Positions 8,379 through 15,806 of a DNA stretch of 64,000 nucleotides are shown piece by piece. Made by a program: the position numbers and the translations under genes. Under the pieces are notes generated by a model. The model was given only the letters and a program-made list of their open reading frames with translations, was not told the origin of the DNA and ran no database searches. Source of the stretch: JAPPLB01 sp965218555 (GTDB taxonomy: Bacteria > Acidobacteriota > Terriglobia > Bryobacterales > UBA6623); the NCBI GenBank assembly GCA_965218555.1, contig OZ244625.1, positions 620,001 to 684,000 on the forward strand, written 5' to 3'. Positions within the stretch are counted from its first letter, which is position 1; each line of letters opens with the position of its first letter.

Positions 8379-8941
8379 TTTTCCAGTTGGCCGCTTTCGA
8401 AGATCTCCTTGGGGTTGAGGATGAGGCCGGACAGCTTGTTTGTCGAGACGGTTTCGCCGGCGGTGAAGATTCCAACGTCTTGATACGACGAGCCGGCGAG
8501 GGAGCAGACTCGGATCAGTCGATCGCGCGGGTCGACGAGCCAGTACTCGGCGACGCCGTATCGGGCATAATCACGGAACTTGACGACGGTATCGTGGGTG
8601 CGATTGTCGTCGGAGACGATCTCGATGACAAGGTCCGGCGGGCCCATGATTACCGCGCCTTGCAACAAATCGAGGCGGTCGCGGGATAGAAAGCAAAGAT
8701 CAGGCTCGTAGTTCACGTGCTGCGATAGCACGACGTGAACCGGGCTCGAGAAAAACCGTCCCAGTTTGTTGTCTCGCACGAAGGGGTAGATCTTCGCGCC
8801 CAAGGCTGTGGCGATGCCTTGATGGCTCCAAGAGGGAGAAGGTGACACGACCAGGTCTCCGTCGACGATTTCGGTGCGCCCGGCGTCTTCGGGCAGGTCA
8901 CGGATGTCATCCCACGTGAGCTTTTTGGCTATGACCGGCAC
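8375..8941 (-). CDS. Uma2-family (DUF820) PD-(D/E)XK nuclease-like protein
   Basis: A 188-residue Uma2-family protein, a PD-(D/E)XK-fold group often present in many copies in cyanobacteria and other bacteria. Recognisable blocks are VDGDLVVSPSPSWSHQ, EPDLCFLSRDR, PDLVIEIVSDDNRTHD (the Asp/Glu metal-binding core) and KFRDYARYGVAEYWLVDP. The length is normal. A nuclease activity is predicted from the fold and the biological role is unknown. The last residues and stop codon fall in the end of repeat copy 3, so the native C-terminus may have been altered slightly. It lies 21 bases downstream of the LysR gene on the same strand. Confidence 0.85.
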   Translation of the reverse strand: MPVIAKKLTWDDIRDLPEDAGRTEIVDGDLVVSPSPSWSHQGIATALGAKIYPFVRDNKLGRFFSSPVHVVLSQHVNYEPDLCFLSRDRLDLLQGAVIMGPPDLVIEIVSDDNRTHDTVVKFRDYARYGVAEYWLVDPRDRLIRVCSLAGSSYQDVGIFTAGETVSTNKLSGLILNPKEIFESGQLEN

Positions 8942-8962
8942 GGGCTCTCGATGCTGATTCTA

Positions 8963-9868
8963 TCAGGGCGCGACGGCCGGTCCGCCGGCGGCATCACTTT
9001 GCTCGATAAGCTCCAGGAAGGCTTGGGCGGCGTGAGAGAGTTGGCGTTTCGCGGCATAGACGAGGTTGATCTTACGCTCCATGCCGACCTCGTCGACCGG
9101 CACGGTGACGAGGCTCCCCGAGGCCAGTTCCTGCTCGACACACATCTTGGGCATGAAGGTCACGCCGAGGTTGGCTTGCACCATGCGCCGGATGGTCTCG
9201 ATCGTCGGCAGCTCGAGCTTCATATTCAGGGGCACGTTGTGTCGGCGGAAGGCGTCGACCACGTTTTTGCGGTACGGGCTGACGACGTTGTGCGCAATGA
9301 AGGTTTCCATGCCGAGCTCGGTGATGCGCACCTGCTTGCGGCCAGCGAAGCGGTGTTTGGGCGAGACGATGAACACCAAACTGTCGTTGTAGATCACCCG
9401 TGTGATGAGCCTCGGGTCCTCGGGATCGTAGCTGATGGCCCCCAAGTCGAGCGATCCATCGACGATGGACGCGGGGATGCGGCTCGACAAGCTGCGCCGC
9501 ATCTCGATTTTGACGCCCGGATAGAGCGTTCGATACTCCTCAATGTGCCGCAGCAGATAGAGCGCCGTCGATTCGTTCGCGCCGATGGACAGGCTGCCGG
9601 TGCGTTTGTCCCGCAGCTCGACAAGACGGTTCCGCAGCTCCTTCTTGAGGTCGTCGAAGCGCTGGGAGTACTCGTAGACGGCGTTGCCGGCATCGGTCAG
9701 CACGACGCTCTTCGATGAGCGGTCGATGAGCTTCTCGCCCAACTCGGTTTCGAGGCGCTTGAGGGCAATCGAAACGGCCGGTTGCGTTCGCCGCAGGCGC
9801 TGTCCGGCGGCGGAGAAGCTGCCCTCCTCAACGACGGCCTTGAAGGCGCCGAGCAGTTGTAGGTCCAT
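8963..9868 (-). CDS. LysR-family transcriptional regulator
   Basis: A 301-residue LysR-type regulator. The N-terminal winged helix (residues ~1-60: LLGAFKAVVEEGSFSAAGQRL, then QPAVSIALKRLE, then LTDAG) is followed by a periplasmic-binding-like effector domain (SLSIGANEST, VDGSLDLGAI, NLGVTFMPK). The ATG at 9868 begins the conserved MDLQLL; a TTG four codons earlier is possible. The gene is divergent from leuA, separated by 155 bases with a T-N11-A dyad. It may therefore regulate leuA-leuB or itself, but no effector can be read from the sequence. Confidence 0.88.
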   Translation of the reverse strand: MDLQLLGAFKAVVEEGSFSAAGQRLRRTQPAVSIALKRLETELGEKLIDRSSKSVVLTDAGNAVYEYSQRFDDLKKELRNRLVELRDKRTGSLSIGANESTALYLLRHIEEYRTLYPGVKIEMRRSLSSRIPASIVDGSLDLGAISYDPEDPRLITRVIYNDSLVFIVSPKHRFAGRKQVRITELGMETFIAHNVVSPYRKNVVDAFRRHNVPLNMKLELPTIETIRRMVQANLGVTFMPKMCVEQELASGSLVTVPVDEVGMERKINLVYAAKRQLSHAAQAFLELIEQSDAAGGPAVAP

Positions 9869-10023
9869 AGTGCGAGTCAACGTGCCGGTTCAGCGGTAAT
9901 GAAACTTTGCACAGCGATAAGCCCCTGTTATAGTATCAGGCCTACATATAGAATTCAGGAAAACTATTAATTTGCATTATGATCGGACGCCTGCTTTACT
10001 GATGTGCAAGAGGGAAGCAGTCC
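9869..10023. promoter_or_regulatory. Divergent lysR/leuA promoter region with LysR-type dyad
   Basis: This AT-richer spacer contains the dyad CCTG-TTATAGTAT-CAGG at 9924-9940. Inside it T9926 and A9938 form the T-N11-A motif typical of LysR-family operators. AGGGAAG about eight bases before the leuA ATG is the ribosome binding site. Operator function is inferred from position and motif only. Confidence 0.5.
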
Positions 10024-11223
10024 ATGTCTGAACGAGTCTATATCTTCGACACGACCTTGCGGGACGGCGAGCAGTCTCCAGGGTGCAGCATGACCACCTC
10101 GGAGAAACTGGAGGTGGCGAAGAACCTTGTCGAGATGGGCGTTGACCTCCTCGAGGCAGGCTTTCCGATCGCTTCTGTCGGCGATTACGAGGCGGTGCAA
10201 GCGGTTTCGCGCGAATTCCCGGAGGCGCGGGTCGCAGCGCTCGCCAGGACGGTTCCGAAGGATATCGACCGCGCCCTCGACGCGCTCGACAAGGCGAAGA
10301 GCCCGCGGCTGCACTGCTTTATCGCGACGAGCGAGATTCACCTCAAGTACAAGCTTCATAAGACCGAGGAGGAAGTGCTCGAAGCGGCCGTCAAGGGCGT
10401 TGAGCAGGCCAAGCGGCATGTCGACGACGTCGAGTTCTCGGCCGAAGACGGCAGCCGCACGAACCTGGACTATCTCTGTCGTATCTCAAAGGCCGCGGTG
10501 GATGCCGGTGCGACAACGATCAATATCCCCGACACGGTGGGATTCATGATGCCGGACGAATACGCGGAGATGATCGGAAAGATCGTGGAAGCGGTGGGGG
10601 ACCGCGCCATCGTGAGCGTTCACACGCACAATGACCTGGGCCTGGCGGCTGCCAATGCGCTGGCGGCGGTGATGGCCGGAGCACGGCAGATTGAATGCAC
10701 CATCAACGGTATCGGTGAACGGGCAGGCAATTGCTCGCTCGAAGAGTGCGTGATGATCATGAAGGTGCGTTCAGAGCGTGTGCCTTACCACACGAACATT
10801 CGCTCTGAGTATCTCTATCCAACCAGCCAATTGTTGGCCCGGCATATTACGTTTGGTCCGCAGCCGAACAAGGCGATCGTCGGTGCGAACGCATTCGCGC
10901 ACGAGGCGGGCATCCACCAGGACGGCTACCTCAAGAACCCACTGTGCTACGAGATCATGCAGCCGGAGATGGTGGGCGTTCCGGCGTCGAATTTGGTGCT
11001 GGGCAAGCACAGTGGGCGGCATGCTCTGCAAGAACGAGTGAAGGACTTGGGATATGAAGAGCCTTCTCGCGATCAACTCAACCGGCTCTACGAGGCGTTC
11101 ACCGCTCTCGCCGATAACCGCAAGGGACTGACGAACGAAGACATCGTCGCTCTCGTCGAGCAGTTCCAAATCAGGAAGAAGGTCGTGCAGCAGACGGCGG
11201 AAGTATTCGCCACCAGCGCCTGA
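10024..11223 (+). CDS. leuA: 2-isopropylmalate synthase, short form without regulatory domain
   Basis: This condenses acetyl-CoA with 2-oxoisovalerate, the first step of leucine synthesis. The catalytic TIM barrel is clear: FDTTLRDGEQSPG with the metal-binding Asp, VEFSAEDGSRT, INIPDTVG, the HTHNDLGLA metal-site histidines and NGIGERAGN. The subdomain with HEAGIHQDG and LGKHSGRHAL follows. At 399 residues it ends soon after KKVVQQTAEVF and lacks the ~110-residue C-terminal domain where leucine feedback binds in full-length LeuA. A homocitrate or citramalate synthase is an alternative for a short member, but the leuB neighbour favours LeuA. leuB follows after 78 bases. Confidence 0.9.
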   Translation: MSERVYIFDTTLRDGEQSPGCSMTTSEKLEVAKNLVEMGVDLLEAGFPIASVGDYEAVQAVSREFPEARVAALARTVPKDIDRALDALDKAKSPRLHCFIATSEIHLKYKLHKTEEEVLEAAVKGVEQAKRHVDDVEFSAEDGSRTNLDYLCRISKAAVDAGATTINIPDTVGFMMPDEYAEMIGKIVEAVGDRAIVSVHTHNDLGLAAANALAAVMAGARQIECTINGIGERAGNCSLEECVMIMKVRSERVPYHTNIRSEYLYPTSQLLARHITFGPQPNKAIVGANAFAHEAGIHQDGYLKNPLCYEIMQPEMVGVPASNLVLGKHSGRHALQERVKDLGYEEPSRDQLNRLYEAFTALADNRKGLTNEDIVALVEQFQIRKKVVQQTAEVFATSA

Positions 11224-11301
11224 TCGATTCAGGCTCCGACTCAGCTAGACCGTCATCGCTGGAGTGGGTCCCGACCTGATAGAAAGCAGTAGCTCCCTAC
11301 C

Positions 11302-12387
11302 ATGAAACTCAATATTCTTGTTCTGCCGGGCGACGGCATCGGTCCCGAAGTCACTCGCGAGGCGGTTCGAGTCCTCGAACAGGTCGCGGCGCAATGGAAC
11401 CACGAGTTGAGCCTGCAAGAAGGGCTTCTCGGCGGGATCGCCATTCACGAGACGGGTGGTCCCTTCCCGGAGGAGACACGGCGGCTTGCTCTGGAAACCG
11501 ACGCCACGCTGCTCGGCGCTGTGGGTCTGCCGGAGTTCGACAATATCGCGCCGGAGAAACGGCCCGAGAAGGGTTTGCTGGAGCTACGCAAGACGCTGGA
11601 CGTGTTTGCGAACCTGCGGCCGATCGTTGCGTACGAAACGTTGCTGGGCTTCTCGCCGCTGAAGGACGACATCGTGCGGGGGACCGATCTGCTGATCGTT
11701 CGCGAGTTGACGGCGGGCCTTTACTTCGGCTCCCCTAGAGGGATCAGCGGCCAACCGGGCGAGCGCGTCGCGACGAACTCGATGGTCTATCGAGAGTCGG
11801 AAGTGGAGCGCGTAGCAAGAATGGCCTTTGAGCTGGCGCTCAAGCGCCGCAAGAAACTGACTTCCGTGGACAAGGCCAACGTCCTCGAGAACTCGCAGAT
11901 GTGGCGGGAGATCGTCACGACGGTTGCGAAGGACTACCCCGACGTGGAGTTGGATCACGTGCTGGTCGACAACTGCGCGATGCAGCTCGTGCTCAATCCC
12001 ACACGCTTCGACGTTGTGGTGACTGAGAATCTGTTCGGCGACATTCTCAGTGACGAAGGCGCGGTGCTGGCGGGCTCGATCGGCATGTTGCAGTCGGCAT
12101 CGATCGGCGACCCGTTGCCGAACGGCGTTTGGCGAGGCCTCTATGAACCCGTTCACGGGTCGGCGCCCGACATCGCCGGGCAGGACAAGGCGAATCCGTT
12201 GGCGGCGATTGGTTCCGCCGCAGCGATGCTGAACTACAGCTTCGGACTCAAGGAAGAAGCCGCCGCGATTGAAGCGGCCGTGCAGAGCGTTCTTCAGAAC
12301 GGTCCCCTTACCCCTGATTTGAAGCCGGCGGGAACAGCGGCGAGAACAGAAGAGGTCGGGCGGGCGGTGTGCGCCACGATCGGGTAG
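11302..12387 (+). CDS. leuB: 3-isopropylmalate dehydrogenase
   Basis: NAD-dependent oxidative decarboxylation of 3-isopropylmalate, in leucine synthesis. The 361-residue protein has the full family pattern: LPGDGIGPEV at the N-terminus, LLGAVGLPEFD, LRKTLDVFANLRP, RELTAGLYFGSPRG, SVDKANVLENSQMWR, the substrate/metal motif VLVDNCAMQLV, and NLFGDILSDEGAVLAGSIGMLQSASIG. The length matches the family. It is the second gene of the leuA-leuB unit; leuCD are not in the window. A GC-rich hairpin follows the stop. Confidence 0.95.
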   Translation: MKLNILVLPGDGIGPEVTREAVRVLEQVAAQWNHELSLQEGLLGGIAIHETGGPFPEETRRLALETDATLLGAVGLPEFDNIAPEKRPEKGLLELRKTLDVFANLRPIVAYETLLGFSPLKDDIVRGTDLLIVRELTAGLYFGSPRGISGQPGERVATNSMVYRESEVERVARMAFELALKRRKKLTSVDKANVLENSQMWREIVTTVAKDYPDVELDHVLVDNCAMQLVLNPTRFDVVVTENLFGDILSDEGAVLAGSIGMLQSASIGDPLPNGVWRGLYEPVHGSAPDIAGQDKANPLAAIGSAAAMLNYSFGLKEEAAAIEAAVQSVLQNGPLTPDLKPAGTAARTEEVGRAVCATIG

Positions 12388-12395
12388 CACGCGGC

Positions 12396-12412
12396 GGGCG
12401 GCAGCGCCGCCC
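12396..12412 (+). terminator. GC-rich hairpin after leuB
   Basis: A perfect 7-bp stem GGGCGGC/GCCGCCC with a 3-base loop begins nine bases after the leuB stop. There is no clear T-run, so it may act as a weak or Rho-assisted terminator. Confidence 0.4.
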
Positions 12413-12434
12413 GGACTGACGGTTTCCCAGTAAG

Positions 12435-12653
12435 TCAGGCAGCGGGCCGCAGGTCCTCTACGAGCCCGGACTGCGCCAGGAACTCTCGAACCGGCACTGC
12501 CTCCTCGCCCTGGACGCTCACCGTCAGCGCGACATCCACGGAGGGGCCCAGCAGGCGGATGTCAATGCGGTCCGACTCGTCATACAAGCGGAAATAGGAA
12601 ACCGCCGCCAGGTTGATGACGCGGCTGCGAATACGAATGAAGTGTGGCTGCAC
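12435..12653 (-). CDS. Small hypothetical protein
   Basis: A 72-residue leftward reading frame of unrecognised family (begins MQPHFIRIRSRVINL). The composition is protein-like: alternating hydrophobic strands and a central RIDIRLLGPSVDVALTVSVQG that would suit a small beta-sheet domain. It is convergent with leuB across 47 bases. I see no signal peptide, membrane segment or motif. Coding status rests on composition and the lack of a better frame. Confidence 0.5.
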   Translation of the reverse strand: MQPHFIRIRSRVINLAAVSYFRLYDESDRIDIRLLGPSVDVALTVSVQGEEAVPVREFLAQSGLVEDLRPAA

Positions 12654-12715
12654 CGAAACGCTGTCCCTCCGTGTTGGAATCGATCCCTTCTTCTTTTTAC
12701 GAGACCTGGCCTATT

Positions 12716-12888
12716 CTAGCCTGCCTTTCTCAACACATAGCGAGGCGATGTGCGTGAGAGGGCCGTCAGGACGAGACGAGCCGCTTGGCGCGCGGAGTGG
12801 TGCTTGACCCGGCAGGGAGCACGCCAAGCAAGAGCAACGAAGTCATGGGGGCCTTTTCGCGTACTGCGGCCGTCCGGTGGCGAGAGGA
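12716..12888 (-). mobile_element. CTAG-flanked MITE, copy B (decayed)
   Basis: Starts at CTAG 12716-12719 with CCTGCCTTTCTCAACAC and carries the interior landmarks in the reverse orientation to copy A (GAGAGGGCCGTCAGGACGAG, AACGAAGTCATG, GCGGCCGTC). The far end (GGTGGCGAGAGG) is eroded and has lost the terminal GCAGG-CTAG. It lies upstream of the small hypothetical gene. The stretch 12889-13003 is AT-rich and shows no gene. Confidence 0.75.
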
Positions 12889-13003
12889 CTCCGTCTGAGG
12901 GTTGGACATCGGAAACCGACCAAGCACACTACGAGAAGCCCGCTTCGATTAATCAATTCACCATCAGTCGAGCCGGGCATTTGATTCGGGCAGTTCTGGC
13001 CGA

Positions 13004-13774
13004 CTATTTAGTAACTAAAGCTCCTTTAGTCGATAAAGGTCCTTGTGATTCCTCATCTTCTGATTGAGCGAATCGCTTGACCCTTCTCTTGATGGAATCG
13101 AGCCATGCCTCGAAATCCGAAACATCCGCTCTGCTCAATGATGCAGGCCACTGGATCGTGATTGCTCCCCGCGGCAGGGCGAGGACTTCCCGGTGATGTT
13201 GGAGTGTGGATACAGTTCGCGTCGTGGGCTCATTACTGTTGAAAATATCCTCAGAATTGTCTTCTTCCTCTGATATCGTATCAGAACCTAGGAGCTTTGC
13301 AAAGTCCAGTGTTTCCCTAAACACCTTGACGGGACGATCGACAGAAAGCTCGTTGAACCCATAATCGAAAATCAACTCGTGCCGAAGGCTCTCATCTGAC
13401 GGCAGCTCCCGGTCGTGTTTTCGCCAGAGCATCGTGTGGAGTTTGGGCTTGAGGGCTGCCTCTTGGGTTGCCTTGGCACGCTCTTGTGATCCCTCGCGAG
13501 TATCAAGAATGATGCGCAAAGCAAGATCACTGAGCCGGATTGCACGCTGAGCACTTTTCCCATCGGACTCAATCAATCCGAAGGCTTTAAGCGCTGCGAT
13601 GGTTTGCAGCCCACCGCTGCTCGACTCTGAGAAGCCCCAATGCCTGACGACGACCTTGATGTTTGCCGGGGCACGCCGCTCTTGTTGGTAGAGCTCTTCT
13701 GCCCGCTTGAGCGCCTTGGCAAGACCAATAAAGGGGAACTTAGGGTTGCGTAATCGCTGTTTTACTTCAGACAT
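13004..13774 (-). CDS. Hypothetical protein in a low-GC segment
   Basis: A 256-residue protein of no family I recognise; the chosen ATG opens MSEVKQRLRNPKFPF, and an in-frame upstream start at 13813 exists. The N-terminal ~100 residues look like a winged-helix region: a helix LAKALKRAEELYQQE, then HWGFSESSSGGLQTIAALKAFGLIE and a strand pair. The middle is charged and acidic (SEEEDNSEDIFN). The C-terminus has a strand ITIQWPASL and a helix FEAWLDSIKRRVKRFA. Base composition is visibly lower in GC than neighbours, suggesting recent acquisition. A DNA-binding or defence-associated role is possible but unproven. Confidence 0.65.
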   Translation of the reverse strand: MSEVKQRLRNPKFPFIGLAKALKRAEELYQQERRAPANIKVVVRHWGFSESSSGGLQTIAALKAFGLIESDGKSAQRAIRLSDLALRIILDTREGSQERAKATQEAALKPKLHTMLWRKHDRELPSDESLRHELIFDYGFNELSVDRPVKVFRETLDFAKLLGSDTISEEEDNSEDIFNSNEPTTRTVSTLQHHREVLALPRGAITIQWPASLSRADVSDFEAWLDSIKRRVKRFAQSEDEESQGPLSTKGALVTK

Positions 13775-13881
13775 AACTTCTATATTATATGAACTAGATG
13801 GGGGCAGAGTCAACGCCTAGTCGGGTCGAGACTTGACAATATGAAGCGAGTGTGCCTATAATGAGGTTGATTAAAACACGG

Positions 13882-13915
13882 AGCCCCGCCTGACGCTGAA
13901 ACGCCAGACGGGGCT
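13882..13915 (-). terminator. Strong hairpin, possible leftward terminator
   Basis: AGCCCCGCCTGACG and CGCCAGACGGGGCT pair at 12 of 14 positions around a CTGAAA loop. Read leftward it is followed within a few bases by TTTT, as in an intrinsic terminator. It lies upstream of the low-GC gene and could insulate it. The rest of 13775-14280 shows no convincing gene. Confidence 0.4.
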
Positions 13916-14280
13916 AGGGGGCCGAAGGCCCACAATGACGGCTACACTCATCGTCATTGTGACCCATTGGCCCGGAAAGAGCAAGCATGTCACAATCGCG
14001 CGGCCTGTGGCCACCAGTGTTTCCGCGTCCGCCACCAAGATGTCTCACACTATCCAGTCCCAGGGCTCTCCGTCGCGATGGATGGGGGTCCTGGGATACC
14101 ACTGTCGTGAAAAGATGCCTTCTTGCACTCTGGAAGCCAAACTGCTCCGAAAACCGGGCTTCTCCGGCGCCAAGAGATTTTAGATCAATACGCGGCTGTT
14201 CGTAGTTGCCACGGAGTCTGCTACGCTCCTGTTCTTGGAGCGGGTTCTTTGGGCACGGGATGGACCTGGGTTCTCTCTCG

Positions 14281-15504
14281 ATGGCCCGCAAGATTTGCAT
14301 GTGTGATCCGGCCGGCGTGGGCTTCTTTCAGCGGGGAGCGGCCCTACTGCTTTTGGTTTGCCTCGGCATCGTTCCTTCCCGCGGACAGGTTTCGGACGAG
14401 ATCCTTTTCCGAAAGCACACTCTCGACCTCGGCCGCAATGAAACCTGCGCCGTGGAGGATCTGAACGGCGACGGCCGGCTCGACGTCATCTCAGGCGAGA
14501 ACTGGTACGAGGCGCCTGCATGGCGCAAACACCGGTTCCGGCGCTTTCCGACGCTGAACAACTATATCGACGTATTCAGCGACCTGCCGCTGGACGTGGA
14601 CCGAGACGGCAAGACGGATATCGTCAGTGTCAGCTACATGAGTCGGAAGATGGCATGGTTTCGCAATCCCGGCAAGCCCCACGCCGAGTGGAAGGAAGCC
14701 ATCATCGACTCCGGAGCGCCCGTGGAGTTTGCTTTTCTCGTCGACATCGATAACGACGGGAACGCAATGGAAGTTCTGCCGCAGTTCGGTGGCGCGGACA
14801 ATGGGACGGCGTGGTACGAAGTTGTGGAAGAAGGGAGCGCGACTTCCTGGCTCAAGCACGAAGTCGATGAGCGCAGCTTCGGGCACGGCATCGGAGCGGG
14901 CGACATCGATGGGGACGGACGCAACGACATCCTGACCCCGAAAGGTTGGCTGAAAGCACCGGCAGACCCGCGCGCGGGCCGCTGGGAGTACCGTCCGGAA
15001 TACGATACCGAGGGGCGTGCCGGGTTCCTGTTCGTACATGACGTCAACGGGGACGGCGTCAACGATATCGTGACGTCGATGGCGCATGACTATGGCATCT
15101 TCTGGTTGGAGCAAGCCGCGCCCGGGAGCTCGGAAGCGCGATGGACGAAGCACCTGATCGATGACGCATGGTCGCAGGCGCATGCCATGACGATGATCGA
15201 TCTCACCGGCGACGGCCGTCCGGAACTCGTGACGGGCAAACGGCTCTTCGCCCACAACGGACATGACGCGGGAGGGCGCGAGGTGTTGGGGCTGTACTGG
15301 TATGAACAGACGCCCTCCGGCTCGGAGTGGGTGAGGCACATCATCCACTACGGGGGGCGAGTAGGCGGCGGGATGCAGATTCCGGTCGTCGATGTAGATG
15401 GCGACGGGGACCTCGACATCGTCGTGGCTGGCAAAGGCGGGGTGTTCCTGTTCGAGAACCTCGAAGAACGCGCTTCGAAGCCGCTCGACCGCGACCGCAA
15501 CTGA
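14281..15504 (+). CDS. Secreted FG-GAP/VCBS repeat protein
   Basis: About 407 residues with a signal peptide (hydrophobic GAALLLLVCLGIVPS before a GQ cleavage region) and then a seven-bladed FG-GAP/VCBS-type propeller. The calcium-binding loops recur as DLNGDGRLDV, DVDRDGKTDI, DIDNDGNAME, DIDGDGRNDI, DVNGDGVNDI, DLTGDGRPEL and DVDGDGDLDI. Such proteins are extracellular, usually binding or scaffolding; no catalytic domain is seen. I chose the ATG at 14281 because it places the signal peptide at the N-terminus; earlier in-frame ATGs at 14206 and 14260 exist. It stands alone. Confidence 0.8.
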   Translation: MARKICMCDPAGVGFFQRGAALLLLVCLGIVPSRGQVSDEILFRKHTLDLGRNETCAVEDLNGDGRLDVISGENWYEAPAWRKHRFRRFPTLNNYIDVFSDLPLDVDRDGKTDIVSVSYMSRKMAWFRNPGKPHAEWKEAIIDSGAPVEFAFLVDIDNDGNAMEVLPQFGGADNGTAWYEVVEEGSATSWLKHEVDERSFGHGIGAGDIDGDGRNDILTPKGWLKAPADPRAGRWEYRPEYDTEGRAGFLFVHDVNGDGVNDIVTSMAHDYGIFWLEQAAPGSSEARWTKHLIDDAWSQAHAMTMIDLTGDGRPELVTGKRLFAHNGHDAGGREVLGLYWYEQTPSGSEWVRHIIHYGGRVGGGMQIPVVDVDGDGDLDIVVAGKGGVFLFENLEERASKPLDRDRN

Positions 15505-15594
15505 GATATCCAGGAGCCTTGGGGCTTGTTCGGGTAGGGGACGATCGGGGCGCTCCGTGTCCCGGAATCCGAGACCGTTGATACGAACGAACGA

Positions 15595-15644
15595 GCGGCC
15601 CTCTCACGCACTCCGCCTCGCCGCGCGGTGAGAAAAGCAGGCGA
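15595..15644 (+). repeat. MITE right-end fragment
   Basis: A ~50-bp remnant matching the MITE right end (GCCCTCTCACGCACT, then GGTGAGAAAAGCAGGCGAG), with the terminal CTAG mutated to CGAG. No left half is seen nearby. The rest of the 15505-15806 gap shows nothing else. Confidence 0.6.
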
Positions 15645-15806
15645 GTGCAGACGGAACAGTGACGACCCGCAGAGGAGACCGCGTTCGAGGTCATCGAACG
15701 CGGCTCACGGGGCCTTTGATTTCCGCCGCGCGGGGATTGCGAGCAGCCCCGCAGAGTTGTTCCGGCTCTTCCGCTCAGCCGTTCGCTGTTGCATAATCAA
15801 TACGGC

